A DNA stretch of 64,000 nt from Aeromicrobium tamlense (GCF_013408555.1 NZ_JACBZN010000001.1:1302001-1366000); one strand, 5' to 3'; shown: positions 50,916 to 59,475, counted from the stretch's first letter. Notes: generated by a model from the sequence alone, not told the origin. A program made the numbers and translations.

Positions 50916-51725
50916 ATGAACCCTCGCACCTTCCTGGTCCACGGCCTGATCGCCGGTCTCGTCGCCGGCTTCGCGGCCTTCCTCGTCGCCCACGTCGTCG
51001 CCGAGCCCCAGATCGACGCCGCCATCGCGCTGGAGGAGGCCGCCTCGGCCGAGCCCGCCGAGCACGGTCACGACGGCGACGCCGCCCCGCACTCCCACGA
51101 CGACGAGGCCGGAGGCCACAGCCACGGCGAGGAGGCCGAGGTCTCGCGCGGCACGCAGTCCACGTGGGGGCTGGCCACCGGCACGATCCTGCTGGGCACC
51201 GTGCTCGGCGGCGCCACGGCGCTCGCGGCAGCCTTCGCCCTGGGACGTCTGGGCTCGCTCGGCGCTCGGGGGTCCACCGCGGTCGTCGCCCTCGTCGGCT
51301 TCGTGGCCACCGGCCTCGTGCCGTTCCTGAAGTACCCGTCGACGCCACCTGCCGTCGGCAGCGGCGACACGATCGGAGAGCGCACCGCTCTCTACTTCGG
51401 CTTCTGGGCCGTCAGCCTCGTCGCGGCGATCGTCGCCGTCGTCGTCGCCCGTCGCCTGGCCGACCGACTCGGCGGCTTCAAGGCGGTCGTCCTGGGCGCC
51501 CTGGGCTACCTCGTGGTGGTCGTGGCCGTCGGGCTGGCGCTGCCGACGGTCAACGAGGTGGGCGACTTCCCGGCCGACACGCTCTGGTACTTCCGCCGCG
51601 AGTCGCTCGTCACCGTCGCCGTGCTCTGGGCGGTCCTCGGAGTCGTCCTCACCGGTCTCGTGGGACGCGACGCCGACCGTGCCATGCACGACCGGCGTCG
51701 TCGCGAGGCGGCCGCGGCCCTGTGA
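50916..51725 (+). CDS. cbtA: CbtA family cobalt transporter
   Basis: The protein has 269 residues and about six membrane segments. The first (LIAGLVAGFAAFLVAHVVAE) is followed by a His/Asp/Glu-rich loop (EHGHDGDAAPHSHDDEAGGH) of the kind that binds Co2+ or Ni2+. GLVPFLKYPSTPPAVG is the CbtA signature. ATG 50916 has only a weak CGGAAC site and lies behind the 13-bp hairpin, which may set its level relative to CbtB. Its stop overlaps the GTG of cobD. Confidence 0.93.
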   Translation: MNPRTFLVHGLIAGLVAGFAAFLVAHVVAEPQIDAAIALEEAASAEPAEHGHDGDAAPHSHDDEAGGHSHGEEAEVSRGTQSTWGLATGTILLGTVLGGATALAAAFALGRLGSLGARGSTAVVALVGFVATGLVPFLKYPSTPPAVGSGDTIGERTALYFGFWAVSLVAAIVAVVVARRLADRLGGFKAVVLGALGYLVVVVAVGLALPTVNEVGDFPADTLWYFRRESLVTVAVLWAVLGVVLTGLVGRDADRAMHDRRRREAAAAL

Positions 51726-52681
51726 GCCGGGCGCGCGCCACCGGGATCCTCCTCGGCTTCCTCCTCGACCGGGCACTGGGCGACCCCGCCCGGCTTCACC
51801 CCGTCGCGGGACTCGGCCGGTTCGCCGCCACGGTGGAGCAGGTGAGTCATCGCGACCACCGCGTCGCCGGGGTGGTGCACCACGCCGCCGTCGTCGGCCC
51901 GCTCGTCGTCGGGGCGGTCGCCGCGGAGCGGGTCTGTCGCCGGCCGTGGCAGCGCGTCCTGCTGACGTCCGCGGCCACGTGGGCGGTCCTCGGTGGCCGG
52001 TCACTCGTGCGCGAGGGCGAGACCATCGCGGCGCAGCTGGAGCGCGACGACCTCGCGGCGGCACGGCGTCAGGTGACGCACCTGGTGGGCCGCGACCCGA
52101 GCGGACTCGACGCGGACGGCGTGAGCCGCGCAGCCGTGGAGTCGTTGGCCGAGAACACCTCCGACGCCGTCGTCGCGCCGCTCCTGTGGGGCGCGGCGCT
52201 CGGGGTGCCGGGCCTCGTCGGCTACCGAGCGGTCAACACGCTCGACGCGATGGTGGGCCACCGCAGCCCGCGCTACGAGCGGTTCGGCTGGGCCAGCGCG
52301 CGGGTGGACGACGTCGCGAACCTGGTCCCGGCGCGGGTCTCCGCGGCACTCGCGGTGGTGCTCGCACCGGTCGTCGATGGGCGTCCCGCGGACGCGTGGA
52401 CGGCCTGGCGGCGCGACGCCCGGAGCCACCCGAGCCCGAACGCCGGACCGGTCGAGGCGGCCTTCGCCGGAGCGCTCGGGGTGACGCTGGGTGGCGTCAA
52501 CGACTACGCCGGACGGCTCGAGGACCGGGCGCGGATGGGCGACGGGCCCGCTCCCGACGTGGCCGACCTCCCCCGCGCGACGCGGCTCGCCACCGCGGTG
52601 GCGTGGGCCTCGGCCTGCGTCAGCGTGCTGCTCGCGCTCGCACCCAGGCGCGGGCTGCCGCGGCGTCGCGCACGACGCTGA
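51722..52681 (+). CDS. cobD: adenosylcobinamide-phosphate synthase (CobD/CbiB)
   Basis: The protein has 319 residues and several membrane segments. LLGFLLDRALGDPARLHPVAGLG, AVESLAENTSDAVVAPLLWG, NTLDAMVGHRSPRYERFGW and RRDARSHPSPNAGPVEAAFAG are CobD/CbiB hallmarks. It joins the aminopropanol arm to adenosylcobyric acid. The GTG at 51722 overlaps the cbtA stop, so it shares the third riboswitch. Its last 62 bp overlap the 3' end of cobK on the other strand; both C-termini are Arg-rich there (GLPRRRARR). Confidence 0.93.
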   Translation: MSRARATGILLGFLLDRALGDPARLHPVAGLGRFAATVEQVSHRDHRVAGVVHHAAVVGPLVVGAVAAERVCRRPWQRVLLTSAATWAVLGGRSLVREGETIAAQLERDDLAAARRQVTHLVGRDPSGLDADGVSRAAVESLAENTSDAVVAPLLWGAALGVPGLVGYRAVNTLDAMVGHRSPRYERFGWASARVDDVANLVPARVSAALAVVLAPVVDGRPADAWTAWRRDARSHPSPNAGPVEAAFAGALGVTLGGVNDYAGRLEDRARMGDGPAPDVADLPRATRLATAVAWASACVSVLLALAPRRGLPRRRARR

Positions 52682-53360
52682 CGCCTTCCGGCGCCCCGGC
52701 GCGACGCACCACCACCACGGGGACCCCGCGCTCGGCGGCGACGTCCAGCTTGGCCTCGGTGTGGGAGCCGCCCGAGTCCTTCGTGACCAGCACGTCGGCC
52801 CCGGTCATCGCCTCGCGCTCGTGCTCGAGGGTGTACGGACCGCGGCTCTGGACGAGCGTCCACGTCGCGGGCAGCTCGATCTCGGGCGGGTCGACGACGC
52901 GCACCACACAGGCGAGGTCACGCAGCGGCTCGACGAAGCGGTGCAGGGACTGACGGCCCACGGTCAGGAACGGGCGCTCGCCGAGCGTGGCCGTCACCCG
53001 GGCGGCCTCGTCGTGGTCGTCGACCCAGTGCCACGCGCCGGCGTCCGCCCGCGCCGACCAGCCCGGACGCTCGAGACGCACCAGTGGGACGTCAGTGCGC
53101 CCGCACGCGGCCGCGGCGTTGCCGCTGATGGTCTCGGCGAACGGGTGGGTGGCGTCCACCACGACGTCCACCCTTGCGTCGCGCAGGTGCGAGGCCAGCC
53201 CGTCGATCCCGCCGAAGCCGCCGATGCGGACCTCGCCCTCGGGCAGTCGCGGACGGGCCACCCGGCCGGCCAGCGACGTCACGACGTCGTCGCCGTCCTG
53301 CACCAGCAGCTCGGCCAGGGCGCGGGCCTCCCGCGTGCCGCCCAGCACGAGGACCCTCAC
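52620..53360 (-). CDS. cobK: precorrin-6A reductase
   Basis: The protein has 246 residues. VLVLGGTREARALAELL is the NADPH-binding start, and VVDATHPFAETISGNAAAAC, LTVGRQSLHRFVEPL, SRGPYTLEHEREAM and LVTKDSGGSHTEAKL are CobK signatures. It reduces precorrin-6A, the CobF product. The GTG at 53360 overlaps the cobQ stop (GTGA). Its 3' end overlaps cobD convergently by 62 bp. Confidence 0.93.
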   Translation of the reverse strand: MRVLVLGGTREARALAELLVQDGDDVVTSLAGRVARPRLPEGEVRIGGFGGIDGLASHLRDARVDVVVDATHPFAETISGNAAAACGRTDVPLVRLERPGWSARADAGAWHWVDDHDEAARVTATLGERPFLTVGRQSLHRFVEPLRDLACVVRVVDPPEIELPATWTLVQSRGPYTLEHEREAMTGADVLVTKDSGGSHTEAKLDVAAERGVPVVVVRRAGAPEGVSVVRDAAAARAWVRARAAR

Positions 53361-54853
53361 GCGTGCGGTCCGATCGTGGGCACGGCGGGCGCGCCCTGCT
53401 GCGCGAGCTGGAGCAGCGCGTCGACGTCGAGGTGCTGCTCGGCGAGGTCGCCGAGGAGGTCGAGTCGGCACTCGCGCGCGGCCGCGAAGCTGACGCCCGA
53501 GGCGCTGAACGAGCCGCCGCGCGATCGTGCCGCGAGGTCGAGGACCGCGGTCCGGAGGTCGTCGGACTCCAGGCTCCCGTGCCACATCGTGCCCAGCACC
53601 GCGCCGACGCGCGCACCGCCGAGGAACTCCTCCGCGCCCGCGTCGCGGCTGATCCGGCCGTGGTGGATCTCGTAGCCACCGGCGGCGGCGCCCAGCGCCT
53701 CGCCCTCGGGCAGTCGCAGTGTCTTCTCGGCTGCGAACGTCGTCTCGACGGGAAGCAGCCCCAGTCCCGCGACGCTGGTCGGCTCGCCCGCCTCCACTCC
53801 CTCGGGGTCGTGCACGTGACGGCCGAGCATCTGGAATCCGCCGCAGATGCCCAGGACGGCGCGGCCCGACTCGGCGTGGCGCGTGATCGCGCGATCGAGG
53901 CCGCGCATCCGCAGCCAGGCGAGGTCGGAGACCGTCGCCCGCGTGCCGGGAAGCACCACGAGGTCGGCGTCGGCGAGGTCGCGCGGATCGGCGGTGAACA
54001 CCACGTCGACGTCGGGCTCGAGGCCGAGCGCGTCCACGTCGGTGAAGTTGCTGATCCGGGGCAACCGGATCACCGCGACGCGCAACGCGCCCTCGGCGCT
54101 GGTCCGGCGCCCTTCGAGGTCGAGGGCGTCCTCGGAGTCCAACCACACGTCGGGGCTCCACGGCAGGGTGCCGAGGACCCGTCGGCCGGACAGGTCCTCC
54201 AGCTGCCGCAGGCCGGGCGCGAGGAGTGACTGGTCGCCGCGGAACTTGTTCACCACGAAGCCGGCGACGAGCGCCTGGTCGGCGGGCTCGAGCAGGGCCA
54301 CGGTGCCGTAGAACGCGGCGAAGACGCCACCGCGGTCGATGTCGCCGACGACCACGACGGGCATGTCGGCGTGCCGGGCCAGGCCCATGTTGACGTAGTC
54401 GCCGGCACGGAGGTTGATCTCGGCCGGACTGCCGGCGCCCTCGGCGACCACGACGTCGAACCGCGACGCGAGGTCGTCGAACGCGGCGTGGGCGGCTGTG
54501 GCCAGGTGGGTCCGGCCGCCGATGAACTCGCGGCTGCTGATCTCGCCGGCGGGCTCGCCCATCACGAGCACGTGGCTGCGGCGGTCGCCGCCCGGCTTGA
54601 GCAGGACGGGGTTCATCGCGGCCTCGGGCTCGGCGCCGGCGGCGAGGGCCTGGACCCACTGCGCGCGCCCGATCTCGGCGCCGTCGGCGCACACCATCGA
54701 GTTGTTCGACATGTTCTGCGCCTTGTACGGCGCCACGCGCAGGCCGCGTCGGGCGAAGGCCCGGCACAGGGCCGTGGTCACGAGGCTCTTGCCCGCGTCG
54801 GACGTGGTCCCGGCCACCAGGATCCGGGCGCTGCGGCGGGGCTCGGGGTGCAC
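53357..54853 (-). CDS. cobQ: cobyric acid synthase
   Basis: The protein has 498 residues. LVAGTTSDAGKSLVTTALCR is the P-loop of the dethiobiotin synthetase-like domain. VAPYKAQNMSNNSMVCADG and VVAEGAGSPAEINL follow. The glutaminase domain has the Cys in VLGICGGFQMLG and GYEIHHGR. It amidates side chains b, d, e and g. The GTG at 54853 has no Shine-Dalgarno; GATACT plus six bases precedes it, fitting a leaderless transcript. It is followed by cobK in one operon and is not behind a riboswitch. Confidence 0.95.
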   Translation of the reverse strand: MHPEPRRSARILVAGTTSDAGKSLVTTALCRAFARRGLRVAPYKAQNMSNNSMVCADGAEIGRAQWVQALAAGAEPEAAMNPVLLKPGGDRRSHVLVMGEPAGEISSREFIGGRTHLATAAHAAFDDLASRFDVVVAEGAGSPAEINLRAGDYVNMGLARHADMPVVVVGDIDRGGVFAAFYGTVALLEPADQALVAGFVVNKFRGDQSLLAPGLRQLEDLSGRRVLGTLPWSPDVWLDSEDALDLEGRRTSAEGALRVAVIRLPRISNFTDVDALGLEPDVDVVFTADPRDLADADLVVLPGTRATVSDLAWLRMRGLDRAITRHAESGRAVLGICGGFQMLGRHVHDPEGVEAGEPTSVAGLGLLPVETTFAAEKTLRLPEGEALGAAAGGYEIHHGRISRDAGAEEFLGGARVGAVLGTMWHGSLESDDLRTAVLDLAARSRGGSFSASGVSFAAARECRLDLLGDLAEQHLDVDALLQLAQQGAPAVPTIGPHA

Positions 54854-54859
54854 GGTTCC

Positions 54860-54880
54860 AGTATCGCGGAGGCCTACGCT
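54860..54880. promoter_or_regulatory. divergent leaderless promoter pair for cobQ and the amidotransferase
   Basis: GATACT (54865-54860, minus) plus six bases leads to GTG 54853. TACGCT (54875-54880, plus) plus six bases leads to GTG 54887. The start codons are 33 nt apart, identical to the pair at 28.7 kb. The two -35 regions must lie inside or beyond the opposite gene's start. Confidence 0.55.
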
Positions 54881-54886
54881 GTGCTC

Positions 54887-55636
54887 GTGACCGGTTCCCC
54901 CACCTCGAAGCCGCTCCTGGCGATGCTGCACCTGCGCACCTCGCGACCCGCAGCACCTGACTTCCAGGTCGCCCTCGATGCGCTCAACGCGCCCACCGTC
55001 CGGGTGGCCGAGCAGCTGGGCTGGGAGGTCGTCCCCGTGGCGTCGGCCGAGGTCGACCGCTCGGTCACCGCCGCACTGGTCGCGCGGGCCGACGCCGTGG
55101 TCGTGATGGGCGGCGAGGACGTCGACCCGTCGCTCTACGGCGGCCCCAGCACGTATCCCGGCTCCGGCCACCACGAGCCGCTGGCCGACCTCGCCCACCT
55201 CGACGCCGTGCGCGCCTGCATCGAGACCGGCACTCCCCTGCTGGGCATCTGCCGCGGGCTGCAGATCATGAACGTCGCGCTGGGCGGCACTCTCGTCCAG
55301 CACCTCCCCACCAGCGCGGGGCACCGCGCCACGGGCGACGACCACTTCGTCCGCAACCGCGTGACCGTCACGGACGCGTCGCTCGCCACCGTCGTGGACG
55401 CCCGCGAGGACGTCCGCTGCACCCACCACCAGGCGGTCGACCGGCTCGGCGACGGCCTGGTGGTCGCCGCCCTCGCCGCGGACGGCGTCGTCGAGGCCGT
55501 CGTGCACGAGACGGCGCCCCTCACCGGCGTGCAGTGGCACCCGGAGCACCCGCAGACCGCCGACGCCCAGCTGGCGCCGCTGCTCCTGCGTCTCGCGTCG
55601 CAGCTCGACGACGGCTCGCTGACTACGGTCGCCTGA
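54887..55636 (+). CDS. gamma-glutamyl-gamma-aminobutyrate hydrolase family class I amidotransferase (PuuD-like)
   Basis: The protein has 249 residues. VVMGGEDVDPSLYGG, LGICRGLQIMNVALGGTLVQ with the nucleophilic Cys, and TGVQWHPEHPQ with the His-x-Glu pair give a complete catalytic triad of the peptidase C26/PuuD type. It probably cleaves a gamma-glutamyl bond. It diverges from cobQ, but nothing ties it to cobalamin. The GTG at 54887 fits a leaderless start. The last 14 bp overlap the convergent esterase gene. Confidence 0.9.
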   Translation: MTGSPTSKPLLAMLHLRTSRPAAPDFQVALDALNAPTVRVAEQLGWEVVPVASAEVDRSVTAALVARADAVVVMGGEDVDPSLYGGPSTYPGSGHHEPLADLAHLDAVRACIETGTPLLGICRGLQIMNVALGGTLVQHLPTSAGHRATGDDHFVRNRVTVTDASLATVVDAREDVRCTHHQAVDRLGDGLVVAALAADGVVEAVVHETAPLTGVQWHPEHPQTADAQLAPLLLRLASQLDDGSLTTVA

Positions 55637-56741
55637 GGCGCGCCCGGTCGGCGGCGAACCCGGCGACGTCACGCACGGTCGACTCCAGCGCGGCCGGCAG
55701 CCAGTGCCGGAAGATGACGTCGGCGCCGTGCACGAGCCCGACGTTGATCCGCGCCGCGACGTCGACGCCGGCCCGTGCCAGCCTCCGGGCGAAGACGAGG
55801 CCCTCGTCGCGCAGGGGGTCGAGCTCGTTGACCGCGACCACGAACGGCGGCAGTCCCCGCAGCTCGTCCTCCGAGGCGAAGTACGGCCAGGCGATGGGGT
55901 CCTCGGCGTGCTCGCCCGAGGGGTCGTAGGCCCGCACGAGCAGTGCCATGCCGCCGTTCTCGATGAAGTACCCGTCGTTCTCGACGAGCGACGGGAGCTC
56001 GGCGAGGCGGCGCTCGTGGTCCCAGCCGTAGCCGCCGCTGATGTACGGGATGCTCGCGTAGACGCCGTCGATGGCGGACAGGCGCCCGCGGCGCTTCGCC
56101 AGCAGCGTCGTGGCGATCGCGAGGTTGCCGCCTCCCGACTCGCCCTGCACGACGACGCCGGACAGGCCCAGCGACTCCCGGTGCTCGTCGACCCACAGCA
56201 CGGCCGCGAGGCAGTCCTCGACCCCGGACGGGAAGGGGTGGTGTCCCTCGGCGGTCCAGGCGTTGCGGAAGTCCACCATCACCACGACGGAGCCGGCGGC
56301 CGCGAGATCCGTGCACCAGCGGCGGTGGACGCGGTTGTCGGTGGTGAGGATCGTCATGCCGCCGCCGTGCGTGTAGACCAGGCCGGGCAGCACGCCCTCC
56401 ACCCCGGCGGGCCGGAAGACGTGCAGCGTGATCTCGTTGCCGTCGACCCCGAGGATCGTCTCGGTCGAGGTCTCGACGTCGTCGCGGTCCGTGGGCAGGT
56501 CCAGGGCGATGGAGTCGTAGACGGCCTGGAAGCCGTCGTGGGACGCGCCCACGGCGGCCAGGACGGTCGGCAGGTCGTCGCTCGCCGAGACCGGCGGTGC
56601 AGCGGCCACCTCGTCCAGGCCGAAGGTCGCGAGCGCCTCGACCATGGCGGGCGAGAACCGCGGGTCCGTCCGCGGACCGCTGGACTCGTCGCCGAGGCGG
56701 CCGGGAGGGGTGTAGGTGGAGCGTTCGGGGGTCACGGTCAT
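55623..56741 (-). CDS. alpha/beta hydrolase, HSL (lipase/esterase) family
   Basis: The protein has 372 residues. LVYTHGGGMTILTTDN holds the oxyanion HGGG motif, VVQGESGGGNLAIA the nucleophilic Ser, AVNELDPLRDEG the acid, and GLVHGADVIF the His. An N-terminal cap helps specificity. ATG 56741 follows AAAGGTGCCCGCC, a good Shine-Dalgarno; GTG 56768, five bases from the predicted transcript start, is an alternative. A clear promoter lies upstream. It may act on short-chain esters. No partner gene is evident. Confidence 0.9.
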   Translation of the reverse strand: MTVTPERSTYTPPGRLGDESSGPRTDPRFSPAMVEALATFGLDEVAAAPPVSASDDLPTVLAAVGASHDGFQAVYDSIALDLPTDRDDVETSTETILGVDGNEITLHVFRPAGVEGVLPGLVYTHGGGMTILTTDNRVHRRWCTDLAAAGSVVVMVDFRNAWTAEGHHPFPSGVEDCLAAVLWVDEHRESLGLSGVVVQGESGGGNLAIATTLLAKRRGRLSAIDGVYASIPYISGGYGWDHERRLAELPSLVENDGYFIENGGMALLVRAYDPSGEHAEDPIAWPYFASEDELRGLPPFVVAVNELDPLRDEGLVFARRLARAGVDVAARINVGLVHGADVIFRHWLPAALESTVRDVAGFAADRARLRRP

Positions 56742-56779
56742 GGCGGGCACCTTTGTGGCGTGGGTCACGTTTGGATCGG

Positions 56780-56808
56780 ATCCTAGGACCGAGAATGCAA
56801 CATGGCAA
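56780..56808 (-). promoter_or_regulatory. sigma-70-type promoter of the esterase gene
   Basis: On the minus strand TTGCCA (56808-56803), a 17-bp spacer and TAGGAT (56785-56780) form a near-consensus promoter. The region is AT-rich for this genome. GCAAC occurs twice (56797-56801 and 56805-56809) around the -35, a possible operator. Confidence 0.65.
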
Positions 56809-56826
56809 CCCCTTTGTTACATCTGG

Positions 56827-56939
56827 GCGGTGAGTCCTCAACCTCACTCTGGATGGAGCGGTGAGTCCTCAACCTCAACGGACCCGTCAGAGGTTGAGGA
56901 GGCACCGGACCGCCGCGGGAGGGGTTGACCACTCACCGC
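56827..56939. repeat. cluster of three copies of the GCGGTGAGTNNNCAACC element
   Basis: Two identical 20-bp direct copies, GCGGTGAGTCCTCAACCTCA, lie at 56827-56846 and 56858-56877. An inverted copy, GCGGTGAGTGGTCAACC, occupies 56939-56923. A partial inverted piece, AGGTTGAGGA, lies at 56891-56900. The array fills the gap between the esterase promoter and the TetR gene stop. No gene is seen from 56742 to 56973. Related copies occur at 41.7 kb. Confidence 0.75.
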
Positions 56940-56973
56940 TCGAGCAGCGGTCCCGGAGGTCGAGCGGGCGGAG

Positions 56974-57555
56974 TCACGGCCGGAGCAGGGCCTCCAGCAC
57001 GCGCTGGGCCGCCTCGGGTGCGGGTGGTGCGCCGGTGATCGTCGGCAGGTAGACGTAGGACTCCACGAGCCGCACGCACGCGTAGGCCAGGTCGTGGGCC
57101 GGCACCGAGTCGGTGGTGCGACCCTCCGCGACGTCGACCTCGACGTATGCGCGGACGGCGTCGACGAAGCGTGCGTGGAAGCCGTAGTCGGCCGTGGTCA
57201 TCACCCGCATGAGGAACGCGTTGTTCTCCTCGTTGAAGCGACGGACCTCGGGCCAGGAGAACATCGCGCGCAGGAACCCGCCCAGCACGAGCGGGACCCG
57301 CGGGCCGGGCACGTCGCGGGCCGCCTCCCATTCCTGGCGCATCGTCAGCTCGGTCAGCTGCCAGGTCACGTCGACCAGCATCTGCTCCTTGGTGCCCACC
57401 CAGCGGTAGAGCGTCACCCGGTTCACACCGAGCTCGGCCGCCATCCGGCCGAGGTCGAGTCCCTCGCCGTTCAGGTAGGCCCGGCGGCCGAGCCGGTACG
57501 CATCAGCCTTCGTCGGTCGCGCCCGCGGACCCTCGGCGTCCTCGCGTCCCTTCAT
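56974..57555 (-). CDS. TetR-family transcriptional regulator (QsdR-like)
   Basis: The protein has 193 residues. An HTH covers about residues 33-55 (LDLGRMAAELGVNRVTLYRW), followed by a helical ligand domain with EENNAFLMRVMTTADYGFHA and VRLVESYVYLPTITG, similar to the QsdR-type C-terminal domain. ATG 57555 lacks a clear Shine-Dalgarno; TAGGGT lies seven bases upstream. It diverges from an ABC transporter pair and probably represses it. Candidate operator repeats lie in the shared gap. The ligand is unknown. Confidence 0.85.
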   Translation of the reverse strand: MKGREDAEGPRARPTKADAYRLGRRAYLNGEGLDLGRMAAELGVNRVTLYRWVGTKEQMLVDVTWQLTELTMRQEWEAARDVPGPRVPLVLGGFLRAMFSWPEVRRFNEENNAFLMRVMTTADYGFHARFVDAVRAYVEVDVAEGRTTDSVPAHDLAYACVRLVESYVYLPTITGAPPAPEAAQRVLEALLRP

Positions 57556-57582
57556 GCCCCGCACCCTAGCGGCGCGACGCAC

Positions 57583-57693
57583 ACCCTGAGCGCAGGCGGC
57601 CCGGACCCTGAGCACGACTCGGGGTGCGGTCAGGGGCTCGTCCGGGGACGGGCCCGATGTGCCGCGAGGCCCTGCGGCACGACGCTGAGCGTC
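57583..57693. promoter_or_regulatory. divergent control region with repeated ACCCTGAGC and a palindrome on the ABC start
   Basis: ACCCTGAGC occurs at 57583-57591 and 57605-57613 (22 bp apart) and ACGCTGAGC at 57682-57690. GACGCTGAGCGTC (57681-57693), an exact 6+1+6 palindrome, abuts the ATG at 57694. GTGCCGC/GCGGCAC (57659-57665, 57674-57680) form another inverted pair. These are operator candidates for the TetR protein. Confidence 0.5.
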
Positions 57694-58614
57694 ATGATCA
57701 CAGTCGATTCCCTCTCGAAGTCCTACGGCGGCCACGCCGCCGTGGACGACGTGTCCTTCACGGCCCGTCCCGGCCGTGTCACGGGCTTCCTCGGCCCCAA
57801 CGGCGCCGGCAAGTCCACGACGATGCGGGTGATGGTCGGGCTCACCCCGCCGTCCAGCGGCGACGTCCAGGTCCTCGGTCGCCGGTTCGGCGACCTCCCC
57901 GACCCGGGCCGCGAGGTCGGCGTCCTCCTCGACGCCTCGGCGCAGCACGCGGGCCGCACCGGTCGCGAGATCCTCACGATCGCCGCCATGACCATGGGCC
58001 TGCCCCGCACCCGCGTCGACGAGATGCTCCAGCGCGTCAGCCTGACGCCCGTCGAGGCCGGCCGTCGCGTCCGCAACTACTCCCTCGGCATGCGCCAGCG
58101 TCTCGGCATCGCCACCGCCCTGCTCGGCGATCCGGAGGTGCTGATCCTCGACGAGCCGGCCAACGGCCTCGACCCGGCCGGCATCCGCTGGATGCGCGAC
58201 CTGCTCCGCGGCTTCGCGGACGACGGCGGCACGGTGCTGCTCTCGTCCCACCTGCTGCACGAGATCGAGGTCATCGCCGACGACCTCGTCGTCATCGGCA
58301 ACGGGCGGATCGTCGCGCAGGGCTCGAAGGAGGAGCTGCTGGCCAGCGCGGGCACCCTGGTCCGCGCCGCCGACGGCGCCGCGCTGGCGGCCGCGCTGCA
58401 GACGGCCGGCATCGCGGCTCGGCCCACCACCGAGGGAGCGGTGCTCGCGGAGTCCGACCTGACCAGCGTCGGGAACGCGGCCTTCGCGGCCGGCATCCCC
58501 GTCCTGGAGCTGCGGGCCGCCGACGGCGCCCGCCTGGAGGAGATGTTCCTCTCCCTGACCGCGGAGACCCAGCGCGACCGCGTCCAGCATCGTTCCGAAG
58601 GAGCAGCAGCATGA
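57694..58614 (+). CDS. ABC transporter ATP-binding protein (exporter type, CcmA/DrrA-like)
   Basis: The protein has 306 residues. Walker A GPNGAGKSTT, the signature NYSLGMRQRLGIATALLGDP, Walker B VLILDEPANGLD and the switch His in LLSSHLLHEIE are complete. The C-terminal tail (about 220-306) resembles that of DrrA-type ATPases. There is no Shine-Dalgarno before ATG 57694; a palindrome overlaps the likely -10 (GACGCT), which suggests tight repression. It is coupled to the permease gene by ATGA. Confidence 0.9.
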   Translation: MITVDSLSKSYGGHAAVDDVSFTARPGRVTGFLGPNGAGKSTTMRVMVGLTPPSSGDVQVLGRRFGDLPDPGREVGVLLDASAQHAGRTGREILTIAAMTMGLPRTRVDEMLQRVSLTPVEAGRRVRNYSLGMRQRLGIATALLGDPEVLILDEPANGLDPAGIRWMRDLLRGFADDGGTVLLSSHLLHEIEVIADDLVVIGNGRIVAQGSKEELLASAGTLVRAADGAALAAALQTAGIAARPTTEGAVLAESDLTSVGNAAFAAGIPVLELRAADGARLEEMFLSLTAETQRDRVQHRSEGAAA

Positions 58615-59426
58615 GCACCACCATCACCCCCGCCGCGGCCGGCGTGGCCGCGAGCCGCCCGGCGCGCCCGGTCCCCGCCCGGACGCCGTTCGCCCGGATC
58701 CTGCGCGTCGAGCTGCGCAAGATGTTCGACACGCGCTCGGGCTTCTGGCTCATGGCCAGCGTCGTCCTGCTGTCGATCGTCGCCACCGTCGCGACGCTGA
58801 TCTTCGTGGACAGCGAGAACCTGTCGTACGAGCACTTCGCGAGCGCCGTCGGCTTCCCGATGACGGTCATCCTTCCGATGATCGCGATCCTCGCGGTCTC
58901 CAGCGAGTGGAGCCAGCGCACCGCGCTGACGACGTTCACGCTCGTCCCCCATCGTGGGCGCGTCCTGACGGCGAAGGCCCTCATGACGGTCGTCATCGGC
59001 GTCGTCTCGATGCTCATCGCGGGCGCGGCCGGCGTCGTCGGCAACCTCGTCGGCTCCGCGATCGCTGGCGTCGACCCGGTGTGGGACGTCTCGATCCGCG
59101 AGTTCTCCCAGATCGTCCTTGCGAACGAGATCGGGATGCTGATGGGCCTGATGCTGGGCATCGTCCTGCGGAACTCCCCCGGCGCGATCGTCGCGTACTT
59201 CGTGTACTCGCTCGTGCTGCCCGGCGCCTCGAGCGCCCTGGCCAGCACGCAGCAGTGGTGGGCCGAGCACGGCCCGTGGCTCGACCTCAATTGGGCCACG
59301 ATGCAGCTCTTCGACAACAAGCTGACCGGAGAGATGTGGGCCCAGCTCGGCACCTCGGCCCTGCTGTGGCTGGTGGTCCCGCTGGCCCTGGGGACGCGGG
59401 CGCTGCTGCGCTCCGAGGTGAAGTGA
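58611..59426 (+). CDS. ABC transporter permease (ABC-2 type)
   Basis: The protein has 271 residues and six likely membrane segments, including FWLMASVVLLSIVATVATLIF, AVGFPMTVILPMIAILAV, ALMTVVIGVVSMLIAGAAG and LLWLVVPLALGTRALL. A Pro/Ala-rich N-terminal tail precedes VELRKMFDTRSGF, a motif common in ABC-2 permeases of this type. GAAGGAGC precedes ATG 58611. The substrate is unknown; drug or lipid export is usual for such pairs. A strong hairpin terminator follows. Confidence 0.88.
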   Translation: MSTTITPAAAGVAASRPARPVPARTPFARILRVELRKMFDTRSGFWLMASVVLLSIVATVATLIFVDSENLSYEHFASAVGFPMTVILPMIAILAVSSEWSQRTALTTFTLVPHRGRVLTAKALMTVVIGVVSMLIAGAAGVVGNLVGSAIAGVDPVWDVSIREFSQIVLANEIGMLMGLMLGIVLRNSPGAIVAYFVYSLVLPGASSALASTQQWWAEHGPWLDLNWATMQLFDNKLTGEMWAQLGTSALLWLVVPLALGTRALLRSEVK

Positions 59427-59439
59427 GTCGCTGAGGCGA

Positions 59440-59465
59440 GGGCCCCGGGTGTCCGCCCGGGGCCC
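59440..59465 (+). terminator. intrinsic-type hairpin after the ABC operon
   Basis: GGGCCCCGGG (59440-59449), loop TGTCCG and CCCGGGGCCC (59456-59465) give a perfect 10-bp stem, then TTCCC. The stem is symmetric, so it can also serve the convergent gene ending at 59476. Confidence 0.75.
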
Positions 59466-59475
59466 TTCCCGGGGC

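Noticed and set aside
56827..56939. CRISPR array
   Set aside because: Only two direct 20-bp repeats with an 11-bp spacing and one inverted copy; no regular spacers and no cas genes.
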